From Sphingobium lactosutens (GTDB taxonomy: Bacteria > Pseudomonadota > Alphaproteobacteria > Sphingomonadales > Sphingomonadaceae): a stretch of 64,000 nucleotides of DNA. The stretch is from contig NZ_QJQX01000054.1 in assembly GCF_013393185.1 (NCBI RefSeq), forward strand, positions 248,001-312,000, given 5' to 3'. The position numbers and the translations under genes were made by a program. The notes below the pieces were generated by a model. The model did not search any database, was not told where the DNA came from, and saw only the letters and a list, made by a program, of their open reading frames with translations. Each line of letters opens with the position of its first letter. Position 1 is the first letter of the stretch. Positions 52,222 through 60,784 of this stretch are shown here, in pieces.

Positions 52222-53148
52222 TCAGTCGTGAAAGGCGTCGGTGTTTTCGCGCGTGCCGCGCAGGAAGGCGTCGGCGACCAGCCGCAGCGGGTTGGTGTCG
52301 ACATCCGACCGTCCGCCCCGGATCAACGTAGCGAAACGGGCATAGAGGCCGGCATATTCGACATCTTCGCCATGTTCAGTTCCGCTGGGCAGGGTCAGCA
52401 CCGCGCCGCCGTGGCTGAGCTTCAGCGTGCCGGCGTCGGTTTCGACGATGATGTCCCAGCTTTGCGGGCCGGTCTGGCGCCAGTCGAGGTCCATGTGGAT
52501 CGGCGCGCCCGCCGTGTCGCGGAAGGCGAGGTCGGCGGCGATCGGCGCGGCGCGGTTTTCCGGCAGCACCAAGGTCGCGTCCTTCAGGAAGAAGGGGCGC
52601 GGCAGGATATGGGTGACGATCGACAGGGCATTGATGCCCGGATCGAACACGCCCAACCCGCCGGGCTGCCAGATCCAGGCCTGACCCGGATGCCAGACGC
52701 GGACATCCTCGCGCCAGACGATCGAGACTTTTTCGATCCGGCGCTCGGCCAGCCAGGCACGCGCCGGCGCGACGCCGGCGGCAAAGCGGCTGTGCCAGGC
52801 TGCGAAGAGGCTGACGCCAACCTTGTCGGCCTGGCCTTTAAGCGCTTCCACCTCAGCCAAAGTCGCGCCGGGCGGCTTTTCGAGAAAGAGGTGGATGCCC
52901 CTGGCTAGCGCCTGCGATGCGAGATCGTAGCGGACCTGCGGCGGGGTGCAGAGCGCGATGGCGTCCACCGCCGGTCCCTGTGCGAGCAGATCGTCCAGGC
53001 TGGCATGGTGCGGTACACCGTCGAGGCCCGCATCATGCGGGCTGACGGTGGCCGCCAGGCTGAACGCCGCATTGCCCCGGATGGCCGGGACATGCTGGTC
53101 GCGCGCGATCTTGCCGATGCCGACGATCGCGATACGGATCGGGTCCAT
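52222..53148 (-). CDS. Gfo/Idh/MocA-family sugar 1-dehydrogenase (L-arabinose/D-galactose)
   Basis: 308 residues. NAD(P) motif IVGIGKIARDQHVPAI at the N-terminus and the catalytic EKPPGATLAE (lysine near 91). GGLGVFDPGINALSIVTH matches D-galactose/L-arabinose 1-dehydrogenases such as the Azospirillum enzyme of the oxidative arabinose route. It oxidises L-arabinopyranose to the 1,4- or 1,5-lactone. It starts five bases behind araD1 in the same operon. Confidence 0.85.
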   Translation of the reverse strand: MDPIRIAIVGIGKIARDQHVPAIRGNAAFSLAATVSPHDAGLDGVPHHASLDDLLAQGPAVDAIALCTPPQVRYDLASQALARGIHLFLEKPPGATLAEVEALKGQADKVGVSLFAAWHSRFAAGVAPARAWLAERRIEKVSIVWREDVRVWHPGQAWIWQPGGLGVFDPGINALSIVTHILPRPFFLKDATLVLPENRAAPIAADLAFRDTAGAPIHMDLDWRQTGPQSWDIIVETDAGTLKLSHGGAVLTLPSGTEHGEDVEYAGLYARFATLIRGGRSDVDTNPLRLVADAFLRGTRENTDAFHD

Positions 53149-53153
53149 TGGTG

Positions 53154-54146
53154 TCAGAGCTGCTTGACGGCGACCTGGACAGCGTCGGCGCGCGTGAGCG
53201 GATTGCGCACCGGCAGGGTGAAGGGCGCGGCGATGATTTCGAACACGTCGCCTTCCTGCGTCTGCACGCCGTCGCTGAACGACAGGGTGGCCGTGCCGAA
53301 GAAGTGGACATGGACGTCGCCGGGGCGGCGGAACAGGTCATATTTGAAATGATGATGTTCCAGGTTCGCGAAGCTGTGCGACATATTGCCTTCGCCCGAC
53401 AGGAACGGCTTTTCCCAGATCACTTCGCCGTCGCGCAGGATGCGGCTGGCGCCTTCGATATGCTCCGGCGGCGTGCCGACCAGCAGTTCCGGGCCGAGCG
53501 AGGCCTGACGCAGCTTGGAGTGGGCGAGCCACAGATAGTTGTGGCGCTCGGTCACATGGTCGCTGAACTCGTTGGCGAGCGCGAGGCCGAGGCGATAGGG
53601 GGTGCCGTCCTCGCCGATCAGGTAGATGCCGGCCAGTTCGGGTTCCTCGCCGCCATCCTTGGCGAAGGCGGGCATGACGAGCGGATCGGTCGGGCCGACC
53701 AGCTGCGAGCCGTCGCCCTTGTAGAACCATTCGGGCTGCTGGCCGACTTCGCCGGCACTGGGCTTGCCGCCTTCCAGGCCTTCCAGGAACATGCGCATCG
53801 AATCGGTCTGCTTTTCGGCGGCGGCGGCTTCGCGGTGCATCTTGTCGCGGCCCTCGGCGGAACCGAGATGGGTCAGGCCGGTGCCGGTCAGCTGGACATG
53901 CGCGCCGTCTTCATGGTCGATCGGCGCGAGCAGGCGGTTCGCTTCATATTCGGCGGCGATGTCCACCGCGTCAGCCTTGCCGGCGGCGTCGACGGCGGCG
54001 GCAAGGCTGACGCCCTGCGCGATCGCGTGCAGCGCCAGTGCGCGGATGGTGGCGAAGCCCGGCACGAAATGGGCGGCGTCGCCCTGCGCGGCGATGACCG
54101 ACCGTTCACCGGAGTCCGAACGGTGCTGCAACAGACGCAATGTCAT
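53154..54146 (-). CDS. AraD1/GguC family FAH-fold protein
   Basis: 330 residues with the fumarylacetoacetate-hydrolase-type fold of the GguC/AraD1 family. The diagnostic text includes YLIGEDGTPYRLGLALANEFSDH, HSKLRQASLGPELLVG and GDVHVHFFGTATLSFSDG. Members have been tied to L-arabinose catabolism as the 2-keto-3-deoxy-L-arabonate dehydratase step. It is the first gene of the minus-strand cluster, divergent from the GntR-family regulator. The role is a family-level inference. Confidence 0.8.
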   Translation of the reverse strand: MTLRLLQHRSDSGERSVIAAQGDAAHFVPGFATIRALALHAIAQGVSLAAAVDAAGKADAVDIAAEYEANRLLAPIDHEDGAHVQLTGTGLTHLGSAEGRDKMHREAAAAEKQTDSMRMFLEGLEGGKPSAGEVGQQPEWFYKGDGSQLVGPTDPLVMPAFAKDGGEEPELAGIYLIGEDGTPYRLGLALANEFSDHVTERHNYLWLAHSKLRQASLGPELLVGTPPEHIEGASRILRDGEVIWEKPFLSGEGNMSHSFANLEHHHFKYDLFRRPGDVHVHFFGTATLSFSDGVQTQEGDVFEIIAAPFTLPVRNPLTRADAVQVAVKQL

Positions 54147-54243
54147 GAAAACTCTCCCTCCCGCACGCCGACCTGTGGCGCTGGTTCATCGATGATAGGC
54201 GAAACGCTGCGCCGACACGGGCCGGCGCAGCGGTGAATCTCTC

Positions 54244-54260
54244 AATTACTCCGACATATT
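54244..54260. promoter_or_regulatory. GntR-type operator between araD1 and gntR
   Basis: AATTACTCCGACATATT has the common TC-S-GA centre and one near-perfect half. It lies between the divergent araD1 and regulator genes, where it could control both, including autoregulation. Confidence 0.6.
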
Positions 54261-54336
54261 ACACGGCGATGGTAAAGGCAATCATTGTATTCTAGGCTGA
54301 ACTATGCCTCATTGGATCGAGGTGGGAGGGATCCGA

Positions 54337-55101
54337 ATGGTGAAGGAAAATCCGTCTTTGCACGGGGATGAGACGGAAAAGGGCGGAAATGGCCGGGCGG
54401 CGCGAGGGCCGGGGCGGCGGCTGCACGGTGCGATCGCGCACAAGCTGGGCACGGCGATCTTGTCGGGGCAATATCAGCCGGGCGACACGCTGTCGGGCGA
54501 AGTGGCCTTTGCCGAGGAACTGGAAGTGTCGCGCAGCGCCTATCGCGAGGCGATCCAGGTGCTGACCGCCAAGGGGCTGGTGGAAAGCCGGCCCAAGGCG
54601 GGGACGCGGGTGCTGCCGCGCAATCGCTGGAACCTGCTCGATCCCGATGTGCTGGCCTGGGCCTTTGCCGGGGAGCCGGACATCCAGTTCGTGCGCGACC
54701 TGTTCGAGCTGCGCGCCATCGTCGAGCCGGCGGCGGCGCGGCTGGCGGCGCAGCGGCGCGACAAGGACGATCTGCGGATCATGAAGGATGCGCTGGCCGC
54801 GATGCGCCGCCATACGCTGGCGACCGAGGCGGGACGGGCGGCCGACCGCGATTTTCACAATGCGATATTGAATGCGACGCGCAACGACGCGCTGCTGACG
54901 CTGACCGCCAGTATCGGCGCGGCGGTCAACTGGACCACCCAGTTCAAGCAGCGCGCCCGCGCCCTGCCGCGCAACCCGATCCCCGATCATGTCCGCGTCT
55001 ATGATGCGATCGCGGCGGGCGATCCGGCGGCGGCGGCCGAAGCGATGGGCGTACTGGTCGACCTGGCGCTGGAGGATACGGCGAGCGCGATGGGCGGCTG
55101 A
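54337..55101 (+). CDS. GntR/FadR-family regulator of the arabinan locus (predicted)
   Basis: 254 residues. The N-terminal GntR helix-turn-helix (HKLGTAILSGQYQPGDTLSG, then SRSAYREAIQVLTAKGLVESRP) precedes an all-helical FCD domain with metal-binding-type residues (DLFELRAIVEPAAARLAA, DRDFHNAILNAT and DHVRVYDAIAAGDPAAA). GGGAGGG six bases before ATG 54337 fixes the start. An ATG 11 codons upstream lacks this. FCD-type regulators bind dyads with GT-N3-AC centres, which is just the geometry of the six conserved sites in the locus. Confidence 0.9.
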   Translation: MVKENPSLHGDETEKGGNGRAARGPGRRLHGAIAHKLGTAILSGQYQPGDTLSGEVAFAEELEVSRSAYREAIQVLTAKGLVESRPKAGTRVLPRNRWNLLDPDVLAWAFAGEPDIQFVRDLFELRAIVEPAAARLAAQRRDKDDLRIMKDALAAMRRHTLATEAGRAADRDFHNAILNATRNDALLTLTASIGAAVNWTTQFKQRARALPRNPIPDHVRVYDAIAAGDPAAAAEAMGVLVDLALEDTASAMGG

Positions 55102-55195
55102 CGACCAGAAGTTGACATAAGCATTAACAATATCGCGTCTTGATTGCGGACGGACTTGCATGGCGGCATTCTGTCGCCTTGAGAAGGGGGGCGCC

Positions 55196-55546
55196 ATGCA
55201 GAAGGTCGGTAAGTTCGCATTGATTATGCTAACGCTGGCGACAGCTTGCTCTGGCCCAACGCGCGACCCGTCTGTGCTTCAAGCAATCCGTACAGAAGCG
55301 CGGATGCTATCGAGGTCAACAGCTAGGTCTCAGGTTGCCTTGCCAAAGAGCAAATGGCCGCAGGCAATTTCTGGACTAGAGCCAGAAAACGTCACCATTT
55401 CTGCGGATGGTGTCGATATCCTTGTAAAGCCGTATTTTGATGGTGGTTGGGGATATTTCATCCCGCCCAATGATCGAGAGCTGCCGGAGCCAAAGGGCCG
55501 CTTCGAGCCGGTGGGTAAGGGGGTGTATTGGTATTGCCCCTACTGA
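55196..55546 (+). CDS. Small lipoprotein of unknown function
   Basis: 116 residues. The signal has a lipobox-like LATAC (Cys about 18). The mature part has no recognised domain and ends in an aromatic tail (RFEPVGKGVYWYCPY). GAGAAGGGGGGCGCC precedes the ATG. The gene is more AT-rich than its neighbours and lies alone between the regulator and a GGCT gene, so it could be an acquired gene. Confidence 0.6.
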   Translation: MQKVGKFALIMLTLATACSGPTRDPSVLQAIRTEARMLSRSTARSQVALPKSKWPQAISGLEPENVTISADGVDILVKPYFDGGWGYFIPPNDRELPEPKGRFEPVGKGVYWYCPY

Positions 55547-55617
55547 ATGTCTGTTTCATTACTTTGCCAACTAAAACCGGACCGCCAGATAACCACCCCA
55601 TATCCGCCATCAGACAT

Positions 55618-55971
55618 CTAGGCGGGCGGTTCATCATCCTTGTCGCCGTAGATGAATGCCATAAGCCCCGACCGCAGCCGCACTTCACGCCGGACATAAT
55701 CGACTTCATAAGCGTCTGCGCGGGCAATATCCTGCGGCGTGAGGCGGAAGACGAGGCCGTCTACGGCATCGGCGGGATCGTCGCTCGGTTCGACCATTGG
55801 GTGCCAGCGCGTGCCGCTCTTGGCGATGACGTCGGGATCGCTGATCTCGATCATCCGCTGGCGAAAGCCGGGGATGGCGTCCGGCGTGCCTACGACATGG
55901 CGGCCGAACAGCGCCTTCTGCACCTCAGGCTGGCGCAGCGTACCGTAGGAGAAGAGCAGGATGTCGGACAT
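55618..55971 (-). CDS. Gamma-glutamylcyclotransferase-fold protein (AIG2-like)
   Basis: 117 residues. The N-terminal LLFSYGTLRQPEVQKALFGR is the typical nucleotide-like loop of the GGCT/AIG2 fold. GFRQRMIEISDP follows, and the catalytic-type glutamate is in DAYEVDYVRREV. Reactions of bacterial members vary (gamma-glutamyl amide cyclotransferase or peptide cleavage). The start at 55971 has a weak ribosome-binding site. An ATG eight codons upstream (55995) is equally possible. Confidence 0.8.
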   Translation of the reverse strand: MSDILLFSYGTLRQPEVQKALFGRHVVGTPDAIPGFRQRMIEISDPDVIAKSGTRWHPMVEPSDDPADAVDGLVFRLTPQDIARADAYEVDYVRREVRLRSGLMAFIYGDKDDEPPA

Positions 55972-56010
55972 TACGGGCGGGATAGGCCGATGCATGGGCG
56001 GCGCAAAGCA

Positions 56011-56044
56011 AAAAGGCCGGAGCGGTCGCCCGCTCCGGCCTTTT
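56011..56044. terminator. Bidirectional terminator between GGCT and MFS genes
   Basis: AAAAGGCCGGAGCGG-TCGC-CCGCTCCGGCCTTTT has a stem of about 15 bp flanked by A and T runs, so it can stop transcription on both strands. It ends the MFS gene on the reverse strand. Confidence 0.85.
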
Positions 56045-56063
56045 CGTTGACGCTTCCGGTCCC

Positions 56064-57371
56064 TTATTCGCCGATCTGCTGATCGGGCAGCGCATGGGTC
56101 ACTTTCGACCCCCAGAGCGCGTAGAAGAGGACGTACAGTTCGCAGGCCGCGGTCAGCAGGAAGCTGGTCTGGAGGCCATAATGGTCGGCGAGCCAGCCCT
56201 GCACCACCACGAGCGCGCCGCCGGCGATCGCCATGATGAGCAGACCCGATCCTTCCTCGGTCAGGGGGCCGAGACCCTTGATGCCCAGCGTGAAGATGGT
56301 CGGGAACATGATCGAGTGGAACAGGCCGACGAGGATCAGCGACCACATGGCGACCGGGCCGGTGGTGAAGACCGTGACCAGCATCACCAGGAAGGCGCCG
56401 ATCGAGAAGGCGGCGAGGACATGGCCTGCGTCGAACTTCTGCATGATCGCCGAACCGGCGAAGCGACCGACCATCATCCCGCCCCACAACAGGGTCAGGT
56501 AATTGCCCGCCTGTTCATGGGTCAGGTTGGCGATTTGCGGCTGGCTGACGAAGTTGATGAACAGGTTGGCGACGCCGATTTCCGCGATCAGGTAGATGAA
56601 GATCGCGGGGATGCCGAACACGAGGTTGCGGTGCGCCCAGAGCGAATGCTTCTTGCGCTCTTCCTTGTTGTGGCGCGCGGTCGCATTGCCCATGGCGGGC
56701 AGCGGGAAGCGGGCGATGACCACCGCCAGCACGACCAGCACGACGGCGACCAGCACATAGGGCAGGACCACCGACTGGGCGTCGGCGAGGCGTTCGGCCT
56801 GGGTCAGGACGACCTCGCCCTGTGCCGTGCCGCCCTTCGACCGGCCGAGGATCAGATAGGCGCCGAACATCGGCGCCAGCATGGTGCCGGCGGAGTTCAT
56901 CGCCTGAACCAGGTTGAGGCGCGAGGAGGCGGTTTCGGGCTTGCCCACGACCGCGACATAGGGGTTGGCCGCGACCTGCAGCAGGGTGATGCCGCTGGCG
57001 ATCACGAACAGCATGACCAGAGTCACGCCATAGGAGGGGATCGACGCCGCGACCGTCATGCCCAGCGCACCCGCCGCCATGACGAGCAGGCCGATGACCA
57101 TCGACTTCTGGTAGCCGACCCGCTCGATCAGCTTGGCCGACGGGATGGAGGCGAAGAAATAGGCGATGAACCAGACCGATTCGATGAGGGTCGTCTGGGT
57201 GTAGCTGAGGTCGAACACGCTGCGCAGATGGGGCAGCAGCGTGTTGTTGATGACGGTGATGAAGCCCCACATGAAGAAGAGGCTGGCGAGCAACGCGAGC
57301 GCAGGGCCGTAGCGCGTGCCGGGATTATGCGTTGCATGCGGTGCAGCGCCTGACGAAATCGGTCCTGCCAT
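56064..57371 (-). CDS. MFS sugar permease (FucP/glucose-galactose type)
   Basis: 435 residues with about twelve helices, resembling the FucP-type sugar/proton symporters. Motifs: LFFMWGFITVINNTLLPHL (helix 1), VQAMNSAGTMLAPMFGAYLI and NPYVAVVG. It probably carries L-arabinose across the inner membrane. An operator copy at 57431 lies in its promoter region, shared with the divergent galM. The specificity is inferred from the locus. Confidence 0.87.
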   Translation of the reverse strand: MAGPISSGAAPHATHNPGTRYGPALALLASLFFMWGFITVINNTLLPHLRSVFDLSYTQTTLIESVWFIAYFFASIPSAKLIERVGYQKSMVIGLLVMAAGALGMTVAASIPSYGVTLVMLFVIASGITLLQVAANPYVAVVGKPETASSRLNLVQAMNSAGTMLAPMFGAYLILGRSKGGTAQGEVVLTQAERLADAQSVVLPYVLVAVVLVVLAVVIARFPLPAMGNATARHNKEERKKHSLWAHRNLVFGIPAIFIYLIAEIGVANLFINFVSQPQIANLTHEQAGNYLTLLWGGMMVGRFAGSAIMQKFDAGHVLAAFSIGAFLVMLVTVFTTGPVAMWSLILVGLFHSIMFPTIFTLGIKGLGPLTEEGSGLLIMAIAGGALVVVQGWLADHYGLQTSFLLTAACELYVLFYALWGSKVTHALPDQQIGE

Positions 57372-57430
57372 TCATCCTTCTCCAGTGCAGTTCCAGTAGC
57401 AGGCCGCCCGATCAAGGGTTGCGCCCGCTT

Positions 57431-57447
57431 ATTTTGTCGGAGTATAT
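57431..57447. promoter_or_regulatory. GntR-type operator between MFS and galM
   Basis: ATTTTGTCGGAGTATAT shows the TGTCGGA centre and lies in the 124-bp space between the divergent MFS and galM starts, about 50-60 bp from each. Confidence 0.55.
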
Positions 57448-57495
57448 CCCCGGCAACCGCCCGTCAATGGGCGTAGCTTTACCGGGAGGAAGTCC

Positions 57496-58674
57496 ATGCG
57501 AAAGGTCGTCGATTTGAAAACAGCGTTGTCATACGCACTGGCTTTTGGCCTCGCAAGCGGAACCGCGCTGTCGGGCACGGTCCTCGCAAGCGGGACCGCG
57601 ATGGCCGCCGAAGCGACCCGCACTCCCGCCGGTAGCGCCGATGGCGCCGCCGTCGAAACCATCACGCTCAGCAATGCTTCGGGCGTGTCGGCGAAGATCC
57701 TCAGCTATGGCGCGACGCTCCAGTCGCTGTCCGGCCCGGACAAAGACGGCAAGACCGCCGACGTGCTGCTGGGCTATGACGACCTCAAGGACTATGTCGA
57801 CCACCCCAATTTCTTCGGCGTCACCGTGGGCCGCTATGCCAACCGCATCGCCGGCGGCAAGTTCAGCCTGGACGGCAAGGCCTATCAGCTTCCGCTGAAC
57901 GACAAGGTCAATTCGCTGCATGGCGGCGGCAAGGGCTTCGACAAGCAGGTGTGGAAGATCGTGTCGATCAAGAGCGGCCCGACCGCGACCGCCGTGCTGT
58001 CGCTGACCAGCCCCGATGGCGATTCGGGCTATCCCGGCAAGCTCGACGTCACCGTCACCTATACGCTGGATGAAGCGGGCAACCTTGGCATCGCGTTCGA
58101 CGCGAAGACCGACAAGCCGACCATCGTCAACATGACCAACCATGCGATCTTCAACCTCCAGGGCGAAGGATCGCCCGACGGCGCGCTGGGCCATGTGCTG
58201 ACCATCCCGGCCAAGGCCTATACCCCGGTCGACGCCAACCTCATCCCGACCGGCGAACTCAAGCCGGTCGAGGGCAGCGTGTTCGATTTCCGCAATGGTC
58301 GCCGCGTGGCGGACGGCATTCGCGACGGGCGCGATCCGCAGATCGTCGCGGGCCGCGGCTATGACCACAACTGGGCGCTGGACAAGGGGCTGACGAAGAA
58401 GCCCGAACTGGCCGCGCGGCTGGAAGATCCTGCATCGGGCCGCGTGCTCGAAGTGCTGACGACCGAGCCGGGCGTGCAATTCTATACCGGCAATTTCCTC
58501 GACGGCACCTTCATCGGCAAGAGCAGCCATGTCTATCGCATGGGTGACGGCATTGCGCTGGAGCCGCAGAAATTCCCGGATTCGCCCAACAAGCCTAGCT
58601 TCCTGTCGGCGCGCGTCGATCCCGGCAAGCCCTATCACCATGCGATGGTCTATCGCCTGTCGGTGAAGCGTTGA
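57496..58674 (+). CDS. galM: Aldose 1-epimerase (mutarotase), exported
   Basis: 392 residues. The signal peptide is about residues 1-37. The GalM fold has NFFGVTVGRYANRIAGGKFSL with the substrate-binding Asn/Arg, LPLNDKVNSLHGGGKGFDKQVW with the catalytic histidine, NMTNHAIFNLQGEG and GYDHNWALDKG with a second histidine. GGGAGGAAGTCC precedes the ATG. It interconverts alpha and beta anomers so that the arabinose dehydrogenase can use both. It is divergent from the MFS gene and followed directly by the lactonase. Confidence 0.92.
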   Translation: MRKVVDLKTALSYALAFGLASGTALSGTVLASGTAMAAEATRTPAGSADGAAVETITLSNASGVSAKILSYGATLQSLSGPDKDGKTADVLLGYDDLKDYVDHPNFFGVTVGRYANRIAGGKFSLDGKAYQLPLNDKVNSLHGGGKGFDKQVWKIVSIKSGPTATAVLSLTSPDGDSGYPGKLDVTVTYTLDEAGNLGIAFDAKTDKPTIVNMTNHAIFNLQGEGSPDGALGHVLTIPAKAYTPVDANLIPTGELKPVEGSVFDFRNGRRVADGIRDGRDPQIVAGRGYDHNWALDKGLTKKPELAARLEDPASGRVLEVLTTEPGVQFYTGNFLDGTFIGKSSHVYRMGDGIALEPQKFPDSPNKPSFLSARVDPGKPYHHAMVYRLSVKR

Positions 58675-59531
58675 TGGTCGCGTGGCGCAAGATCGACCGC
58701 GACGTCGCGGACACGCTGGGCGAGGGCACGCTCTGGTCCGCGCGTGACAATGCGGTCTATTGGGTCGACATTCTTGCGCCCGCGCTCAACCGCCTGTCCC
58801 TGGACAGCGGCACGGTCGAGCGCTGGGCGATGTCTGAGCCATTGGGCTGGGTGGCGGAGCGCACGGCCGGCGGTTTCATCGGCGGCTTCCAGAGCGGCTT
58901 TGCCGAGATCAGCCTCGATCCGCTGACGATCACGCCCTTCGGCGACCCGGAGCCGCATTTCCCCGGCAACCGCATGAATGACGGCAAGGCGGATGCGCAG
59001 GGCCATATCTGGTGCGGCACGATGGACATGGCCGAGGAACATGATCGCGGCGCCCTCTATCGTCTGGCGCCCGATCGCAGCTGGAGCGTGATCGACAGCG
59101 ACTATCGCGTGCCCAACGGCCCCGCTTTCTCGCCCTGCGGCCAGTGGCTCTATCACAGCGATACCGCGAAAAAGCAGATGTTCCGCTTCCGCCGGACGGA
59201 AACGGGTGCGACCGAGCGCGAGCCGTTCATCCGCTTCGGCGAGGAGGATGGCTATCCCGACGGCATGACCGTGGACGCGGAAGGCCATATCTGGGTCGCG
59301 CATTGGGGCGGCAGCCGGATCAGCCGCTTCACGCCCGAGGGTAAGCTGGATCGCGCCATCGAAATGCCGGCGCGGCAGGTGACGAACATCAGCTTCGCCG
59401 GCCCGAAGCTCGACCGCATGTTCGTCAGTTCCGCGACCGTGGGGCTGGAGGACGCGACCGACTATGATGGCGGCTTTTTCGAGGTGGAGTGCGGCGTGCG
59501 CGGCTTGCCGACGAACCTTTACGCCGGCTGA
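58674..59531 (+). CDS. SMP-30/gluconolactonase-type lactonase
   Basis: 285-residue six-bladed propeller with the metal-binding residues of the SMP-30 family: LGEGTLWSARDNAVYWVD, NDGKADAQGHIWCGTMD and PDGMTVDAEGHIWVAHWGG. It hydrolyses sugar lactones and would open the arabinonolactone made by the dehydrogenase at 52 kb. No signal peptide, so cytoplasmic. The ATG at 58674 shares its A with the galM TGA. A TTG at 58671 is not preferred. Confidence 0.9.
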   Translation: MVAWRKIDRDVADTLGEGTLWSARDNAVYWVDILAPALNRLSLDSGTVERWAMSEPLGWVAERTAGGFIGGFQSGFAEISLDPLTITPFGDPEPHFPGNRMNDGKADAQGHIWCGTMDMAEEHDRGALYRLAPDRSWSVIDSDYRVPNGPAFSPCGQWLYHSDTAKKQMFRFRRTETGATEREPFIRFGEEDGYPDGMTVDAEGHIWVAHWGGSRISRFTPEGKLDRAIEMPARQVTNISFAGPKLDRMFVSSATVGLEDATDYDGGFFEVECGVRGLPTNLYAG

Positions 59532-59548
59532 TTTTGCCGCAGCACAAG

Positions 59549-59587
59549 AAAAAGGGCGTGGCCGTTTCGCGATGGCTGCGCCCTTTT
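59549..59587 (+). terminator. Intrinsic terminator behind the lactonase
   Basis: AAAAAGGGCGTGGCCG and GGCTGCGCCCTTTT form a stem with a 9-base loop and a T-run, ending the galM-lactonase transcript. Confidence 0.8.
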
Positions 59588-59904
59588 CGTTGGCGCGACG
59601 CATAAAGGCGGTTGCGTCGGCTGGGCGAATCTCCTAATAAGCCGGGACAACGTTGTCACGCCTCTCCAAGCAGGACGATGTTGCGATCCCGGACGGTCCG
59701 GTGGCGAACTGCACGCGTCGCTGGCTGTCCGGGTCGATTTTTCCCAATATCGCCATAGGAACAGGCCGCATCGCCGGTTGCATCGCGATGGCTTGATCCC
59801 TCCGCCCGACCAAAAGCATTTCTGTCAGTGGCCTCAGCATTGCTTGGGCGCGCATTGTCTATCATATTGATAGTAAGCTGCGCGAGTCGGCGAGAAGGAG
59901 AGCC
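59588..59904. other. Non-coding stretch before the 55-residue ORF
   Basis: About 317 bp. Apart from the palindrome at 59859-59873 I see no gene. Open frames on the reverse strand lack ribosome-binding sites and family features. Confidence 0.5.
59859..59873. promoter_or_regulatory. Perfect palindrome upstream of small ORF and nitroreductase
   Basis: CTATCA-TAT-TGATAG is a perfect dyad, flanked by TTGT and TAAG. Such short A/T dyads are used by HxlR/MarR-type regulators that control oxidoreductases. It is about 30-45 bp upstream of the 55-codon ORF, where a promoter or operator is expected. Confidence 0.5.
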
Positions 59905-60072
59905 ATGATCGAGTCTCATCTGGATGAGGCGCCCGCCGGAAGCTGGTGGAGTCGCCTGACGCAAGCCATCCTGCGCGAACCGACCGTGGTTCTGCTGGAA
60001 AAGGAGGCGGATCTGTCGCGTCCTTCCGGTGATCGGACGCCTCAGGACTCCGCCTTCGAGGCGGCTCGCTAA
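59905..60072 (+). CDS. 55-residue hypothetical protein
   Basis: 55 residues, amphipathic, starting IESHLDEAPAGSWWSRLTQA and ending in an acidic/polar tail (TPQDSAFEAAR). GAGAAGGAGAGCC is a strong ribosome-binding site before the ATG. It lies 85 bp upstream of the nitroreductase gene on the same strand, behind a perfect palindrome, so both may be one unit. No family recognised. Confidence 0.6.
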   Translation: MIESHLDEAPAGSWWSRLTQAILREPTVVLLEKEADLSRPSGDRTPQDSAFEAAR

Positions 60073-60157
60073 ACGGAGCGTTGCCATCTTTGGGCTTCGC
60101 TGCGGGCCTGTCCGTCCTGCATAAGCCGCTCGAACGGATCATCCACAAGGAGACATC

Positions 60158-60751
60158 ATGGCTACCGATCCCCGCACCGTTGTACGTGCCGTCGATCCCC
60201 TGTTTCTGGAGCGCTGGTCGCCGCGCGCCTTCGATTCCTCGGCGCTGCCGCAGGAAGATCTGGACACGATCTTCGACGCCGCGCGCTGGGCGCCGTCGGC
60301 GTTCAACTATCAGCCTTGGCGCTTCCTCTATGCGCATCGCGATACGGCCGACTGGGATCGTTTCCTGGGCACGCTGCTGCCCTTCAACCAGGGCTGGGTG
60401 CGCAATGCGTCGGTGATCGTCTATGTCCTGTCCGACACGCTGATGGCGGCGCCTGGCTCCGATGATTTCAAGCCGTCGCACAGCCATAGTTTCGATGCGG
60501 GCGCGGCCTGGGCGCTGCTGGCATTGCAGGCGACGCGGCTTGGCTATCATACCCATGGCATGACCGGCGTTGATTTCGACGCTGCGCGCAAGGAACTGGG
60601 CGTGCCGGACCGATTCCGGATCGAGGCCGCCGTCGCCATCGGCCGGCAGGCGGACAAGGCGATCCTGCCCGAAACCTTGCAGTCGCGCGAAGCACCCAGC
60701 GGCCGCAAGTCGGTCGAGGAATTCGCCTTCGCCGGCGATTTCGCGGGCTGA
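60158..60751 (+). CDS. Nitroreductase family protein
   Basis: 197-residue FMN-dependent oxidoreductase of the nitroreductase fold. RWSPRAFDSSALPQEDL near the N-terminus and APSAFNYQPWRFLYA bind FMN. HSFDAGAAWALLALQATRLGYHTHGM is the dimer helix, and the C-terminal loop contains SGRKSVEEFAF. It probably reduces quinones, nitro compounds or related substrates with NAD(P)H. CAAGGAGACATC precedes the ATG. Confidence 0.9.
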   Translation: MATDPRTVVRAVDPLFLERWSPRAFDSSALPQEDLDTIFDAARWAPSAFNYQPWRFLYAHRDTADWDRFLGTLLPFNQGWVRNASVIVYVLSDTLMAAPGSDDFKPSHSHSFDAGAAWALLALQATRLGYHTHGMTGVDFDAARKELGVPDRFRIEAAVAIGRQADKAILPETLQSREAPSGRKSVEEFAFAGDFAG

Positions 60752-60784
60752 AGCAGGAGCGCCCCGGCTGGATGGTCGGGGCGC

